Source: JALHFZ01 sp963674625
Lineage (GTDB): Bacteria > Synergistota > Synergistia > Synergistales > Aminobacteriaceae
Direction: 5' to 3'
DNA length: 64,000 bases
Assembly: GCA_963674625.2 (NCBI GenBank)
Contig: CAXXXO010000001.1
Span: 62,001 to 126,000 of the forward strand
Below, piece by piece: positions 50,316-59,328 of the stretch (its first letter is position 1; every line of letters starts with the position of its first letter). The translations under genes were made by a program, and so were the position numbers. The notes beneath the pieces are model-generated. The model was not told the DNA's origin. It searched no databases and saw only the letters and a program-made list of their open reading frames with translations.

Positions 50316-50746
50316 AACAAAAAACCTCCTTATTCTTCATTATCTTTCCATAAACACTTTTTATGAATACCGATGTTTCTTCTTATCAACTCGTGTTAAC
50401 TAAGTAAATTTTCAGCATTATAGAGATAAAATCACGGGTGGTCAATTTTCTGGTGTCATTTTCGTCAGTAGAGTCAAATTTAGGGATCCTTCGAAATAGA
50501 CCCTAGGCATTTTTTACAGCCGTTATCCACGAAAAAAGAGAACAAGATGTTTTTTCTCACATCCGGGTTGAATGAATCAGAGATTGGTAAGAGATGAGTT
50601 TATTATGGGTTAGCAACTCGAGATAAGATTTTTTCGAGAAAAATATTGGTTGACAATACACTTGCAGTGGGGTATAAAGAAATTTGAAGTTTTCACATTA
50701 AATCTGTGTGGTTTTTATTGCTTATTCCCAAGGAGTGACGAAAGAA
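50316..50746. other. Divergent A/T-rich regulatory region, 431 bp
   Basis: No gene found. It separates the amidohydrolase from the PrpB-TRAP operon. It contains a consensus promoter for the latter (50650-50678) and, near 50394-50414, a GTTAACTAAGTAAATTTTCA stretch resembling GAGTTAAGTAAGTTTTCA near 41770 upstream of system 2. Confidence 0.55.
50650..50678 (+). promoter_or_regulatory. Sigma-70 promoter of the PrpB-TRAP system 3 operon
   Basis: TTGACA (50650-50655), 17-bp spacer, TATAAA (50673-50678), about 70 bp before the lyase start: a near-consensus promoter. Confidence 0.8.
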
Positions 50747-51607
50747 TTGAAGAAAACTACGCTTTTCAGAAAGCTCGTGAACGATCCCGAGATTCTCGTG
50801 ATGCCCGGTGCCCATGACGTACTTTCCGCCCGTGCAATCCAGAAAGCGGGGTTCAAGGCTCTTACAGCAGGCGGATACAGTTTCTCCGCGTCTCTGCTGG
50901 GTTTCCCCGATGCAGGTCTTTTGACTATGACTGAGATGGCAGCGCAGTACCGGAATATGGTAAACGCCGTGGATCTTCCCGTATTCGCGGACGGAGATAC
51001 CGGCTACGGCGATGTGAACAATGTCATTCGGACTGTGCGTGAATACGAACGGGCCGGGGTCGCGGGACTTTTTATTGAGGATCAGGTATTTCCAAAAAGA
51101 TGCGGACATATGGAAGGAAAATCGGTTATTCCTGCAGAGGAGATGGTGGCCAAGATAAAAGCGGCGATCTACGCAAGGGAAGATGAGGATCTGGTCATCA
51201 TGGCGAGGACCGACGCCGTCGCCGTCAATGGCTTCGACGATGCCCTGGAAAGAGGGAAGGCCTACGCCGATGCCGGGGCCGACCTCATTTTCATCGAGGC
51301 CGTGACGACCGTGGAGCAGATGCGCAGGGCGAATGCTGCTATTCCAAAGCCGTCTTTGGCCAATATGATCGAGGGCGGCAAGACCCCAATCAAGACTCCC
51401 GCGGAACTTCAGGCGCTGGGGTACGATGTCGTGGTCTTCCCCTGCAGCCTGACCTACGCCATCACAAAGGCAGTGCAGAGGTGTCTGGAGGAAATTCGCG
51501 TCCACGGAAAAACGGACGCCATGCTGCCGGATATGGTGACCTTCGATGAGTTCTTCGAATTCATTGGAGCCAGGGACATCCGTGAGAGACAGAAAAAGTT
51601 CTTTTAA
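50747..51607 (+). CDS. Isocitrate lyase/PEP mutase family lyase, second paralogue
   Basis: A 286-residue Mg2+-dependent lyase, paralogue of the enzyme at 22443. ADGDTGYG (81-88) and KRCGH (117-121) are intact. TTG 50747 has AAGGAG 11 nt upstream and aligns exactly with the paralogue's TTG start (KKTTL). It differs in the helix after motif 1 and in the C-terminal specificity loop, so a related but different substrate is likely. It heads an operon with a DctPQM TRAP system, repeating the lyase-plus-transporter arrangement of the larger cluster. Confidence 0.88.
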   Translation: MKKTTLFRKLVNDPEILVMPGAHDVLSARAIQKAGFKALTAGGYSFSASLLGFPDAGLLTMTEMAAQYRNMVNAVDLPVFADGDTGYGDVNNVIRTVREYERAGVAGLFIEDQVFPKRCGHMEGKSVIPAEEMVAKIKAAIYAREDEDLVIMARTDAVAVNGFDDALERGKAYADAGADLIFIEAVTTVEQMRRANAAIPKPSLANMIEGGKTPIKTPAELQALGYDVVVFPCSLTYAITKAVQRCLEEIRVHGKTDAMLPDMVTFDEFFEFIGARDIRERQKKFF

Positions 51608-51632
51608 ATCGAACATATCGGGAGTGATATTT

Positions 51633-52616
51633 ATGAGATTGAGATTCACAGCATTTCTTATGGTTGTTTTTGCGGCAGTTCTTTTCTCAGGGGCGGCTCT
51701 TGCAGCGGAGTTCGAAATCAATCTGGGCCACACGGCTTCCATCAGCCATCATTACCACATATCCTCGGAACTCTTCGCGAAGCTCGTTGCCGAAAAGACG
51801 GGAGGCAAGGTGAATGTAGTCATCTTCCCGGCGGGTCAGCTCGGATCGTTGCCGGACATGACGGAATCAGTACACCTGGGTACCCAGGATATCGTCCTGA
51901 CGGCGGATCCTGTCGTTGGCAACATTGTAGGTGAGTTCGAAGCTCTCTATCTCCCGTACATCTTCCGCGATTACGATCATGTTGAGAAGTTCGAGGGCAG
52001 CGGGGCTGCAAAGATGCTGGAAGACATGCTCAGGGAGAAGAACATGGTGCTTCTTGGGTGGTGGGAGAATGGTTTCCGGCTTATCACGAACAACAAGAGG
52101 CCCATAAAGCTTCCCGAAGACATGGCGGGCTTGAAGCTGCGAGTCGGCGAGTCCAAGATGGCTATAGACACCTTTGTTCTGCTGAAAGCGAATCCCACAC
52201 CAATTGCCATGAGTGAACTTTTCGCCGCCCTTCAGCTTGGAACAGTCGACGGACAGGAAAACCCAACAGGAAGAATCCTTTCGGGGCGGTACTACGAGGT
52301 TCAGAAATACCTTTCTTTGACCAGGCACCAGCATGTCTTCGAACCTCTGGTGATGAACCTGCAGAAATTCCAGTCGCTTCCGGCAGACTTTCAGCAGGCC
52401 CTTATGGATGCGGGGAAAGAAGTGGCTAAGGTGGACCGAAAGGCCGTGGCCGAGACAGAAGCAGACGAGCTTGCTCAACTGGAGAAAAAAGGAATGCTGA
52501 TCAACGCAGTCGACGTGCCTGCGTTCCAGAAGAGCCTGAGCCCCATGTATGACCAGTACATGAAGGACCGCGGCGAAAAGTGGAGCCAGATTGTGAAGAT
52601 GATTCAAAGTCTGTAG
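51633..52616 (+). CDS. TRAP transporter solute-binding protein DctP-type (system 3)
   Basis: A 327-residue exported protein. The signal peptide (RLRFTAFLMVVFAAVLFSG) is cleaved near ALA23. INLGHTASISHHYHISSELF opens the mature domain, and GLKLRVGESKM contains the carboxylate-binding Arg. GGGAG lies before ATG 51633. It probably delivers the substrate of the lyase encoded 25 bp upstream. Ligand unknown. Confidence 0.92.
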   Translation: MRLRFTAFLMVVFAAVLFSGAALAAEFEINLGHTASISHHYHISSELFAKLVAEKTGGKVNVVIFPAGQLGSLPDMTESVHLGTQDIVLTADPVVGNIVGEFEALYLPYIFRDYDHVEKFEGSGAAKMLEDMLREKNMVLLGWWENGFRLITNNKRPIKLPEDMAGLKLRVGESKMAIDTFVLLKANPTPIAMSELFAALQLGTVDGQENPTGRILSGRYYEVQKYLSLTRHQHVFEPLVMNLQKFQSLPADFQQALMDAGKEVAKVDRKAVAETEADELAQLEKKGMLINAVDVPAFQKSLSPMYDQYMKDRGEKWSQIVKMIQSL

Positions 52617-52634
52617 GAAATCGAACGGAGAGTC

Positions 52635-52664
52635 GCGGCCGGTCAACAATCCGGCCGCTTTTTT
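52635..52664 (+). terminator. Terminator-like hairpin between dctP and dctQ (system 3)
   Basis: An 8-bp GC stem (GCGGCCGG 52635-52642 / CCGGCCGC 52651-52658) and T6 at 52659-52664. It is inside the operon, so it probably lets only part of the transcripts reach dctQM. Confidence 0.8.
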
Positions 52665-52686
52665 CTTCGGTGAAAGGGAGGGTTTC

Positions 52687-53178
52687 ATGATTATCGAGTC
52701 ATTTATGTTCTTTTTGAACCGGATAACCCGGTATATTCTGACAGGCATTGTGCTCTTCATGTCGGTTATTCTGATGCTGCAGATCATCTCCCGTTTTATC
52801 GTGTTCTTTCCACTTCCATGGTCTCAGGAACTGCTGCAGTTCATGAACATATGGATGGTCTTCCTCGGGGCAGGGCTGGCGGTTAAAGAAGGAGGACATA
52901 TCAGGGTGGAATTCCTCCGGGAAAGGCTTCCTGAAAAAATAAAGCCTTTTTTTAACGCTCTCTCGAACATGGTGAGCCTCACAATTGTTTTCTTCGTTGC
53001 GATTCAGGCATATACACTTGCTGGAAAGACCGCAAAGCAGACCTTTGGCTCTCTTCCTTTCTCCATGTCCTGGTTTTACCTCAGTCTGCTTGTCGGGTGC
53101 TCGCTGATGGCGCTTAACTACGCCATGATTATTTCCCGAGAACTTTTCGGAATTCCGAAAGGAAGAAGCCTTCCATGA
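52687..53178 (+). CDS. TRAP transporter small permease DctQ-type (system 3)
   Basis: A 163-residue four-helix membrane protein. SRFIVFFPLPWSQELLQFMN and LAVKEGGHIRVEFLRERLP are the DctQ conserved region. GGGAGGG lies before ATG 52687. Its stop overlaps the large-permease start as ATGA (53175-53178). Confidence 0.9.
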   Translation: MIIESFMFFLNRITRYILTGIVLFMSVILMLQIISRFIVFFPLPWSQELLQFMNIWMVFLGAGLAVKEGGHIRVEFLRERLPEKIKPFFNALSNMVSLTIVFFVAIQAYTLAGKTAKQTFGSLPFSMSWFYLSLLVGCSLMALNYAMIISRELFGIPKGRSLP

Positions 53179-54455
53179 GCGGATTTATTTTCTCCTCGTT
53201 TTTTGCGCTTCTGATCCTTTCAGTGCCTATCGGACTCTCCCTTGCGGGAGCAGCACTGCTCGGCATATGCTTCAAAACATCCGTTCCCGCTTTTATCGTG
53301 GCGCAGCGCATGCTGGGGGGCATCAACGGGTTCCCTATTCTGGCCATAGTCTTTTTCATCCTTGCCGGCAATATCATGACGGAGGGAGGTGTTTCAAAGC
53401 GTCTAATAGCCTTCGCGAATCTTTTCGTGGGCAAGGTCTCCGGCGGGCTTGCCATGGTGGCGACCCTGGGGGCGATGTTCTTCGGCGCCATCTCGGGCTC
53501 TTCCGCTGCAACAACTGCGGCTGTCGGCACGATCATGATTCCCTACATGAAGGAAGCGGGATATCGGGAAGATTTCTCCGCCGCGGTCGTAGCGTGTTCC
53601 GGGCTTCTGGGGCTGCTTATTCCTCCCTGCGGCACGATGATTCTCTATTCCTTGATTACGGACATCTCGATCCTGGAGCTTTTCCTGGGGGGCATAATTC
53701 CCGGCGTTTTCATTGGGATCACGCTCATGATCCTCGAATACTTCATAGGGAAAAAAAGGAAATATTTATCGCAGGAAATCGCACTGTCGAAGGCTGACAC
53801 AAAGAAAGTGCTCTGGGATAGCGTCTTCGCGCTCCTTTCCCCAGTCATCATACTGGGAGGCATCTATACCGGCATCTTTACCCCCACTGAAGCGGCAGGT
53901 ATAGCTGTCTTCTACGGTTTTTTCGTGGGGCGGTACATCTACCGGGAGCTTCCTCTTAAAAAGGTCCTTTCCGCCTGCTACAAGTCTGCCCTGAGCAGTG
54001 CAGCTATTCTTCTCGTCATCGCCGCGTCCTCCATTTTCGCGTGGCTTCTCGTGACACAGCAGATACCTCAGAAATTCGTCATCTTTGTGACATCTTTTTC
54101 AAAAGACCCCGTCCTGATTCTGCTGCTTATCAACATTGTTCTGCTCATCGCCGGCGCGTTTTTGGATAATGTGGCGGCCATCGCCCTTTTTACACCCATC
54201 CTCTATCCCCTTATCCAATCTGTGAATATAGACCCGGTCTTCTTCGGTGTTCTGATGATCACCAACCTGGCGATAGGGCAGGTGACACCTCCCGTTGGAA
54301 TGAATCTTTTCATCGTTTCCAACATCTCGGGTGTTCCCATCGAGAAGATATCGCGCGAAAGCTTGCCTTTTTTGGGGGTTTTAATATTCGACCTCGTCAT
54401 CCTTACATTTTTTCCCGGTATGATCACATTTCTTCCACAGTTTTTGATGCATTGA
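53175..54455 (+). CDS. TRAP transporter large permease DctM-type (system 3)
   Basis: A 426-residue membrane protein with about 12 segments. AISGSSAATTAAVGTIMIPY, GLLGLLIPPCGTMILYSL and GIFTPTEAAGIAVFYG are the DctM hallmarks. It is translationally coupled to dctQ. It completes a lyase-TRAP operon for import and cleavage of an organic acid. Confidence 0.94.
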   Translation: MSGFIFSSFFALLILSVPIGLSLAGAALLGICFKTSVPAFIVAQRMLGGINGFPILAIVFFILAGNIMTEGGVSKRLIAFANLFVGKVSGGLAMVATLGAMFFGAISGSSAATTAAVGTIMIPYMKEAGYREDFSAAVVACSGLLGLLIPPCGTMILYSLITDISILELFLGGIIPGVFIGITLMILEYFIGKKRKYLSQEIALSKADTKKVLWDSVFALLSPVIILGGIYTGIFTPTEAAGIAVFYGFFVGRYIYRELPLKKVLSACYKSALSSAAILLVIAASSIFAWLLVTQQIPQKFVIFVTSFSKDPVLILLLINIVLLIAGAFLDNVAAIALFTPILYPLIQSVNIDPVFFGVLMITNLAIGQVTPPVGMNLFIVSNISGVPIEKISRESLPFLGVLIFDLVILTFFPGMITFLPQFLMH

Positions 54456-54510
54456 AGGAGAGAGTTATAGCTCCCTGCCGCACTCCGAAATGCTACAATA
54501 TCCTAACGAT

Positions 54511-54544
54511 GAACGGGCTTGAACACTGAGGTTCAAGCCCGTTC
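54511..54544 (+). other. Hairpin after TRAP system 3
   Basis: A perfect 14-bp stem (54511-54524 / 54531-54544) with a 6-nt loop and no T-run; an imperfect terminator or mRNA 3' end protector. Confidence 0.55.
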
Positions 54545-54851
54545 CGCACATAAAAAATTGCATTAAAATATCAAAAGCTGTTGCGATCCGACCTTTTTTT
54601 CTTTGATTGTTTTCTCCCCGACGAGGAGTTTCATTGCGGCGTACTGGCGCTCAGTGATTTGGAGGAACCGAACGGAGCCCTTGCCTGGTATATTCTTGCC
54701 CAACCTTTTCAAGTGTTTGTCAACACTGTCCGATTGTGTCTCTATAATGCTGTAAATTTCACTTGATTAAGGTGGGATGGTAAGAAAAAGCCATCGGTTT
54801 TCGGTTAAAGTTAAGTCACCTACAAAACCAAACCGAAGGAGTGAAACACCG

Positions 54852-55422
54852 ATGGCTGAAGTAAAGATAACTCTGGATAACCCTTTTGTCCAATCACTTA
54901 TGAACGGAGATATCTCGGGGTTCGAAAAACTCATCGGCAAAGTGCTCAACGCCGCTCTCGAGGAAAAAGCGCAGGAGCTTCTTGGAGCGGGAAGATATGA
55001 AAGAACCGAAGAGCGGAAGGGGTATAGAAACGGCTACCGCAGCAGGTGGATCACCACTCGCCTTGGGAAGATTCAGGTACGGATTCCCTTTTCTGCGGTC
55101 CGGTGAGATCGACACTGAATCATTGAAGATGTTGCCGAAGATGGAAAGGTCTCTGGTCCTTGGGCTTATGGAGATGTACATAAACGGCGTCAGCACCCGT
55201 AAGGTGATAAGGTGAGCCGTATCATGGAGCCTTTATGCGGAGAGAATGTCTCAAAAAGCATGGTCAGCCGGCTGTGTGGAGAAAGTCGTGCGCATCTTTC
55301 CCGATGACGGATCGGTTATGCGTCTTATCGGTTCGCTCCTTATCGAGCGAGACGAAGAATGGAGCTCCGGAAGGGTTTATCTGGATATGCATGAATACCA
55401 TGAAGCCGTTCTATTTTTGGAG
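54852..55422 (+). pseudogene. Broken IS256-family transposase
   Basis: The first frame (54852-55106) gives the IS256 N-terminus (LDNPFVQSLMNGDISGFEKL, then EERKGYRNGYRSRWITTRLG). The frame shifts near 55085 into MERSLVLGLMEMYINGVSTRKV, and the last frame (about 55280-55415) reads VRIFPDDGSVMRLIGSLLIE and EEWSSGRVYLDM, the family's C-terminus. The central catalytic part with the DDE residues is deleted. RBS AAGGAG precedes ATG 54852. The remnant lies just left of the IS3 element. Confidence 0.85.
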
Positions 55423-55531
55423 AAAGGCCCGCAAGGCAAGTGTCAAGGTTCACAGAAGAATGCCCTGTCCCCCATTTGATGGACAGTATAAAGAGACGAT
55501 ATACTGAAGATCAGAGAGGTGGAAGAGGAAA

Positions 55532-55819
55532 ATGGGTAAATTCTTTACAGGTGACTTCAAGATGGAAGCGGTAAAACGGGTAGAGCGGACAGGAGAGACG
55601 GTCGCGAAGGTGGCAGCTGAACTTGGAATCAATGTCAACACGCTTCATGGCTGGTTGCAGCGTTATCGTGAACAGCCGGACTGCCCTTTTCCGGTGAGCG
55701 GAAGATTAAGTCCTGAAGATGACCAGCTGCGGAAGATGGAGCGGGAGAACCGGGATCTCCGGGAAGAGGTGGCAATCCTAAAAAAAGCGGCGGTGTACTT
55801 CGCAAAGAACCAGAAATAA
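55532..55819 (+). CDS. IS3-family transposase OrfA
   Basis: A 95-residue DNA-binding subunit. A helix-turn-helix (ETVAKVAAELGINVNTLHGWL, about residues 22-42) recognises the terminal repeats, followed by a leucine-zipper-like coiled coil (DDQLRKMERENRDLREEVAI). An A7G run at 55780-55787 is a classical slippery site for -1 frameshifting into OrfB to make the OrfAB transposase. GAGGTGG precedes the ATG. Confidence 0.92.
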   Translation: MGKFFTGDFKMEAVKRVERTGETVAKVAAELGINVNTLHGWLQRYREQPDCPFPVSGRLSPEDDQLRKMERENRDLREEVAILKKAAVYFAKNQK

Positions 55820-55869
55820 AGAGGTTCAGTTTTATCCGCACCTACCGCTGCATTTTTCGGGTAGCGAAG

Positions 55870-56682
55870 ATGTGCAAGGTACTCGAAGTCTCCAGGAGCG
55901 GGTATTACGCATGGGAAAAACGCCCGAAGAGCGCCAGGAGCCTTAAAAATGAGGAATTATCGATTTTGATAAAGGAGATCCACAAGAAACACCGTGCAGT
56001 CTATGGAAGCCGCAAAGTGAGAAAAGAACTCGAACGGCTTGGTAAAAGAGTGAATCACAAGCGAGTGGAGCGAGTCATGAAAAAAGAAGGGCTCCGTTCG
56101 AGGGTGTCGAAAAAATTCAAGGCGACGACGAATTCAAGCCACAAACTGCCGGTGGCAGAAAATATTCTGAATCGGGAATTCGGAGCGGAAAAACCCGGGC
56201 AGAAGATGGTCTCCGACATCACCTGCCTCTGGACTGACGAGGGATGGCTGTATATAGCGGGAGTACTTGACCTGTACGGCCATAAAGTTGTCGGTTTGAG
56301 CATGGGAGAGCGAATGACGAAAGAGCTAGTGATGAATGCGCTTGAAGAAGCCTACCATCGCTCAGGCAGACCTCGGGGCACTTTAATCCACTCCGACCGT
56401 GGAAGCCAGTATTGCTCTAATGACTACCAGGAAAGAATCAAGGAATACGGATTTATATCCAGTATGTCCCGAAAGGGCAACTGCTGGAACAACGTCCCCG
56501 CGGAATCCTTCTGGGGCAAGATGAAATATGAATGGCTGAATGGTCAGCACTTCAGAACGAGAGAAGAAACCTGGGGTGCAGTATTTGAGTATGTTGAAAT
56601 ATTTTGTAATCGGCGCTGGCTTCATTCATCGAACGACTATCTCACACCGGAGAAATATTGGTCCTCCGCCAGGGCAGGATGA
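55870..56682 (+). CDS. IS3-family transposase OrfB (catalytic, DDE)
   Basis: A 270-residue integrase-core protein. The HTH_21 region (KEIHKKHRAVYGSRKVRKEL) is followed by the DDE catalytic residues: Asp in SDITCLWTDEG, Asp in IHSDRGSQYCS and Glu in NNVPAESFWGKMK. The same frame is open upstream back to the A7G slippery site (55780-55787), so the natural product is the OrfAB fusion made by -1 frameshifting, and the ATG 55870 start is only nominal. No inactivating change is visible. Confidence 0.92.
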   Translation: MCKVLEVSRSGYYAWEKRPKSARSLKNEELSILIKEIHKKHRAVYGSRKVRKELERLGKRVNHKRVERVMKKEGLRSRVSKKFKATTNSSHKLPVAENILNREFGAEKPGQKMVSDITCLWTDEGWLYIAGVLDLYGHKVVGLSMGERMTKELVMNALEEAYHRSGRPRGTLIHSDRGSQYCSNDYQERIKEYGFISSMSRKGNCWNNVPAESFWGKMKYEWLNGQHFRTREETWGAVFEYVEIFCNRRWLHSSNDYLTPEKYWSSARAG

Positions 56683-56767
56683 ACAATCGGGTGATAACTC
56701 GAGTAATTCTACGAGAGAGAAAGAAATTCGTGTGTTTTCAGTGCCTATTTAATGGGGGGGCACCGCA

Positions 56768-57126
56768 TCGATCACATCTTATCTCTACACCATCTAATTT
56801 TACTGTTCAAATTAACCCTTTAACAAGCGCAATCGACCCATTTCCACCCTTCCCTCCTGGAACCCCAAAAAGGACCGCCTCTTCCAGAGAGGTTCTTCAT
56901 CTGTCAGTTCGAAGCCGTGTGATCCGGCATTTTTAATCAAGATACTCTTTAGAACGATCAATACCTGCCCGCTTTTCTGGGTTTTGGTCAAGGATGTAGA
57001 AGGGGTGCCTGATTACAGAACTGTTTTCCCCATCGGGGCATACGATTTTGGCAGGAAAAGTCATGACTTCGGCCCGGCTTTTGATTTTGGAAGGGATCTA
57101 TCCCCTCGCCAGCACCTGTGTGGGAC
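56768..57126. other. Intergenic region right of the IS3 element, 359 bp
   Basis: No supported gene. An open stretch on the plus strand (56984 on, starting VKDVEGVPDYRTVFPIGAYD) has no ribosome binding site and no recognised family; it may be debris of a gene cut by the insertions. It ends at the stop of the diguanylate cyclase. Confidence 0.5.
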
Positions 57127-58662
57127 TCAAACGCTTACGCGATTTCTGCCATTTGCCTTTGCCCGGTATAGGGCCTCGTCAGCCCGCTGCAGGACTTCTC
57201 GAAGATTGATGTCCGCTTCTTCCAGCTGAGCTACCCCAGCACTCATGGAAAGACTGTTCACTTCTTCATGTCTGAGGTTTTCAATCAGGACGCGGACTTT
57301 TTCCGCCATACTACGGGCTCCGGAAAGATCCGTTCCGGGAAGGATGAGGAGGAACTCGTCACCGCCCCAGCGGAAGAAATAGTCGGCAACCCGAACTGCC
57401 TTGCGAACCGCCTTTCCAGTCTCGGTCAGGACGGCATCTCCCTCCAGATGCCCCAAACGGTCATTGACAGTCTTGAAGTGGTCCAGATCGAACAGGACTA
57501 GGGAAAGAGGCTGTCGGTAACGTTTGGAAATTGAAGACTCCCGGGTGGCGATGGAATCGAACTGTCCCTGCTTCAGACCACCGGTCAGGCTGTCGTAAAG
57601 GGCTTCATTCACGAGTCGTTCGTGGTAACGCAGCCATTGGAGGAGGAGAGCACAGGCCAAAAGAAAGAGGCCGCTCACCATCGCTGCGAAAACGGTGTAC
57701 AAATGCCTCAGATTCTCAAAACGGTTGTCCTTCAGTGAGACGACGATGTATCCCACGGGAGGGCCTCCTGGAGCTTTCACCTGGAGGAATATGACGGAGA
57801 AGGGTAAACTGCCGGCTCGGCCTGATACGAGGAAGCTTTTTCCGCTGGCAAGGGATTCACGAGCGGCAGGAAGCACCTGCTCCGTGATCTGCCTCTGTTT
57901 TTCTTGATCCAGTTCCGACGAGGGAAGTGGTTTGTCCCGTACGGATTTATTCTCAATGTACAGATCCGAAAATGCCGATTGCTCGTATCTATCCTTCATC
58001 GAGGGAACCAGCAAGGGCTCGACTAAATCTTTCCGGAGAAGAAGCGTGTAGTTTCCCGGGAATTCCGTTTTCAGTTGCTCCGTGATGGCGAGGGCGGAAA
58101 CACCAAACTCCGCAGAACCGATGAAGGTGTTTCTCCAGAAAATGGGGAAGCTGTACCGATAAAGGTTTTCAGTGCGTCCCAGCTGGAAGCCGTGAACGAT
58201 CCTTCTTTCGCGCAGGGCTATTGCCTGCAGGGGGCTGTGGGAAAGAATGTTGTCTCCGTAAAGGCTGCGTTTATCCATCCTAAGGAAGATTGTGCCGTCG
58301 GGTTCTATCAGGTTCAGAGTCCGGATGTGGTAATAGGCCAACTTCTCGAAGCTACTTTTGAGCCGATCTCCAAAGACCGCTCGCCAAAAAGTTTTTTCGC
58401 CAGGATGGGTTGCAAAAATGGCTGTACTGTAAAGCTCAAGGAAATCAGGATTTCTCACGGTATTGCGGAAGGCCTGCTCCGTCACCTTCTCATAGACTCC
58501 CGTGACTGCAGAATAGGAAGAAGCAAGTCGGCCGATCAAATCCTCACGGAGAAGATCCTTCTTGGAGTTGTAGTCGATAAAAAGGACCGTAAAGGCAACC
58601 AAATAGGCGCAAAGGAGAGCAAAACCCGGCAAAAGGATCTTCTTCTTGGCAACTACCCTCAT
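57127..58662 (-). CDS. Membrane diguanylate cyclase with extracytoplasmic sensor domain
   Basis: A 511-residue protein. TM1 is at about 9-30. A periplasmic sensor domain of about 290 residues (Cache-like, with LIEPDGTIFLRMDKRS and YRYSFPIFWRNTFIGSAEFG) is followed by TM2 at about 325-345. The GGDEF domain is residues 360-511. GGDEF is intact at 433-437 (RWGGDEF), so it should make cyclic di-GMP from two GTP. RVAD (424-427), five residues before, is an intact RxxD inhibitory site, giving product feedback. The sensed ligand is unknown. Transcribed alone, in a region of IS debris. Confidence 0.93.
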   Translation of the reverse strand: MRVVAKKKILLPGFALLCAYLVAFTVLFIDYNSKKDLLREDLIGRLASSYSAVTGVYEKVTEQAFRNTVRNPDFLELYSTAIFATHPGEKTFWRAVFGDRLKSSFEKLAYYHIRTLNLIEPDGTIFLRMDKRSLYGDNILSHSPLQAIALRERRIVHGFQLGRTENLYRYSFPIFWRNTFIGSAEFGVSALAITEQLKTEFPGNYTLLLRKDLVEPLLVPSMKDRYEQSAFSDLYIENKSVRDKPLPSSELDQEKQRQITEQVLPAARESLASGKSFLVSGRAGSLPFSVIFLQVKAPGGPPVGYIVVSLKDNRFENLRHLYTVFAAMVSGLFLLACALLLQWLRYHERLVNEALYDSLTGGLKQGQFDSIATRESSISKRYRQPLSLVLFDLDHFKTVNDRLGHLEGDAVLTETGKAVRKAVRVADYFFRWGGDEFLLILPGTDLSGARSMAEKVRVLIENLRHEEVNSLSMSAGVAQLEEADINLREVLQRADEALYRAKANGRNRVSV

Positions 58663-58904
58663 TGGTGATCCCTCTTTTCAGCATTTTTAGGGGTCGTAGC
58701 GGGTATTTGTGTAGCTGAAGCCGCTATCAAACTGCAATGAAGCTTTTTATTACTCATAAATTACCCTAGACAATGCAAGAAAATAGCAATAGGATCTTTT
58801 CCCGAGACAAGAAAACCCTTCTCTATTATAACTGATCTTCATGAGCAGGGGTGAGATGCTGAACCCAACCCATAAACAACCGCACAACCTACAAAAAAAA
58901 AGGG

Positions 58905-59261
58905 CTCCCCTTCCAGGGCGATCCTTCCTCGGCCAACTTGAGACGACGCCGGCCCTTCCCTTTCCCGATTCTCATAACGCCGGGGATTTCGGTGCCTTCC
59001 TGGTTGGGGTGCCCCATGAGTTTGCGAAGACGGCGGAGGAGCTTTCGGCCCGCACGGACGGCCACATGGCCGTGAATACCGTCAGTGCCTGGTGTGGAGT
59101 GTTACGTGGGGGATATGCATGCGTTCCAGGGGAACGGCAAAATCGCCGGACAGACCGCCGACGTGGCGGGGGTGGTGACCCTGCAGGTCTCGTTGATCGA
59201 GGGACTGGCCATTGACGGATCCATTCTTCTTCCATTGGTGAAGCAGCAGTACGGTTTTTGA
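58905..59261 (+). pseudogene. Formamidase/acetamidase fragment, frameshifted
   Basis: The first frame (about 58905-59098) reads GQLETTPALPFPDSHNAGDF and HEFAKTAEELSARTDGHMAV. A second frame (about 59091-59261) continues YVGDMHAFQGNGKIAGQTAD and VAGVVTLQVSLIEG, and ends KQQYGF. These are the C-terminal blocks of the acetamidase/formamidase (FmdA) family. The N-terminal half is missing, and a deletion or frameshift separates the two parts, so the gene is dead. Confidence 0.78.
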
Positions 59262-59284
59262 GTCAAAAACCTTCAGAATAGAGA

Positions 59285-59318
59285 GCAGGGCCCCGCGGTT
59301 TTTCCGGCGGGGCCCTGC
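59285..59318. terminator. Hairpin between formamidase remnant and AOR gene
   Basis: A 12-bp GC-rich stem (GCAGGGCCCCGC 59285-59296 / 59307-59318) with a 10-nt loop containing T5. No clear T-run follows on either strand, so termination strength is uncertain. Confidence 0.5.
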
Positions 59319-59328
59319 CGCATTTCCG

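Larger units (their letters stand above)
55461..56767 (+). mobile_element. IS3-family insertion sequence (IS150-like ends)
   Basis: About 1.3 kb. The left end reads TGCCCTGTCCCCCATTTGAT from 55461. The right end, read inward on the minus strand from 56767, is TGCGGTGCCCCCCCATTAAA, an imperfect terminal repeat of the IS3/IS150 type. Inside are orfA and orfB joined by a -1 frameshift signal. Both frames are intact, so the element may be active. No 3-bp target duplication is evident (GAA left, TCG right), so the ends may be off by a few bases or the copy rearranged. Confidence 0.8.

Noticed and set aside
55461..56767. Target-site duplication of the IS3 element
   Set aside because: The flanking triplets GAA and TCG do not match, so no duplication is claimed.
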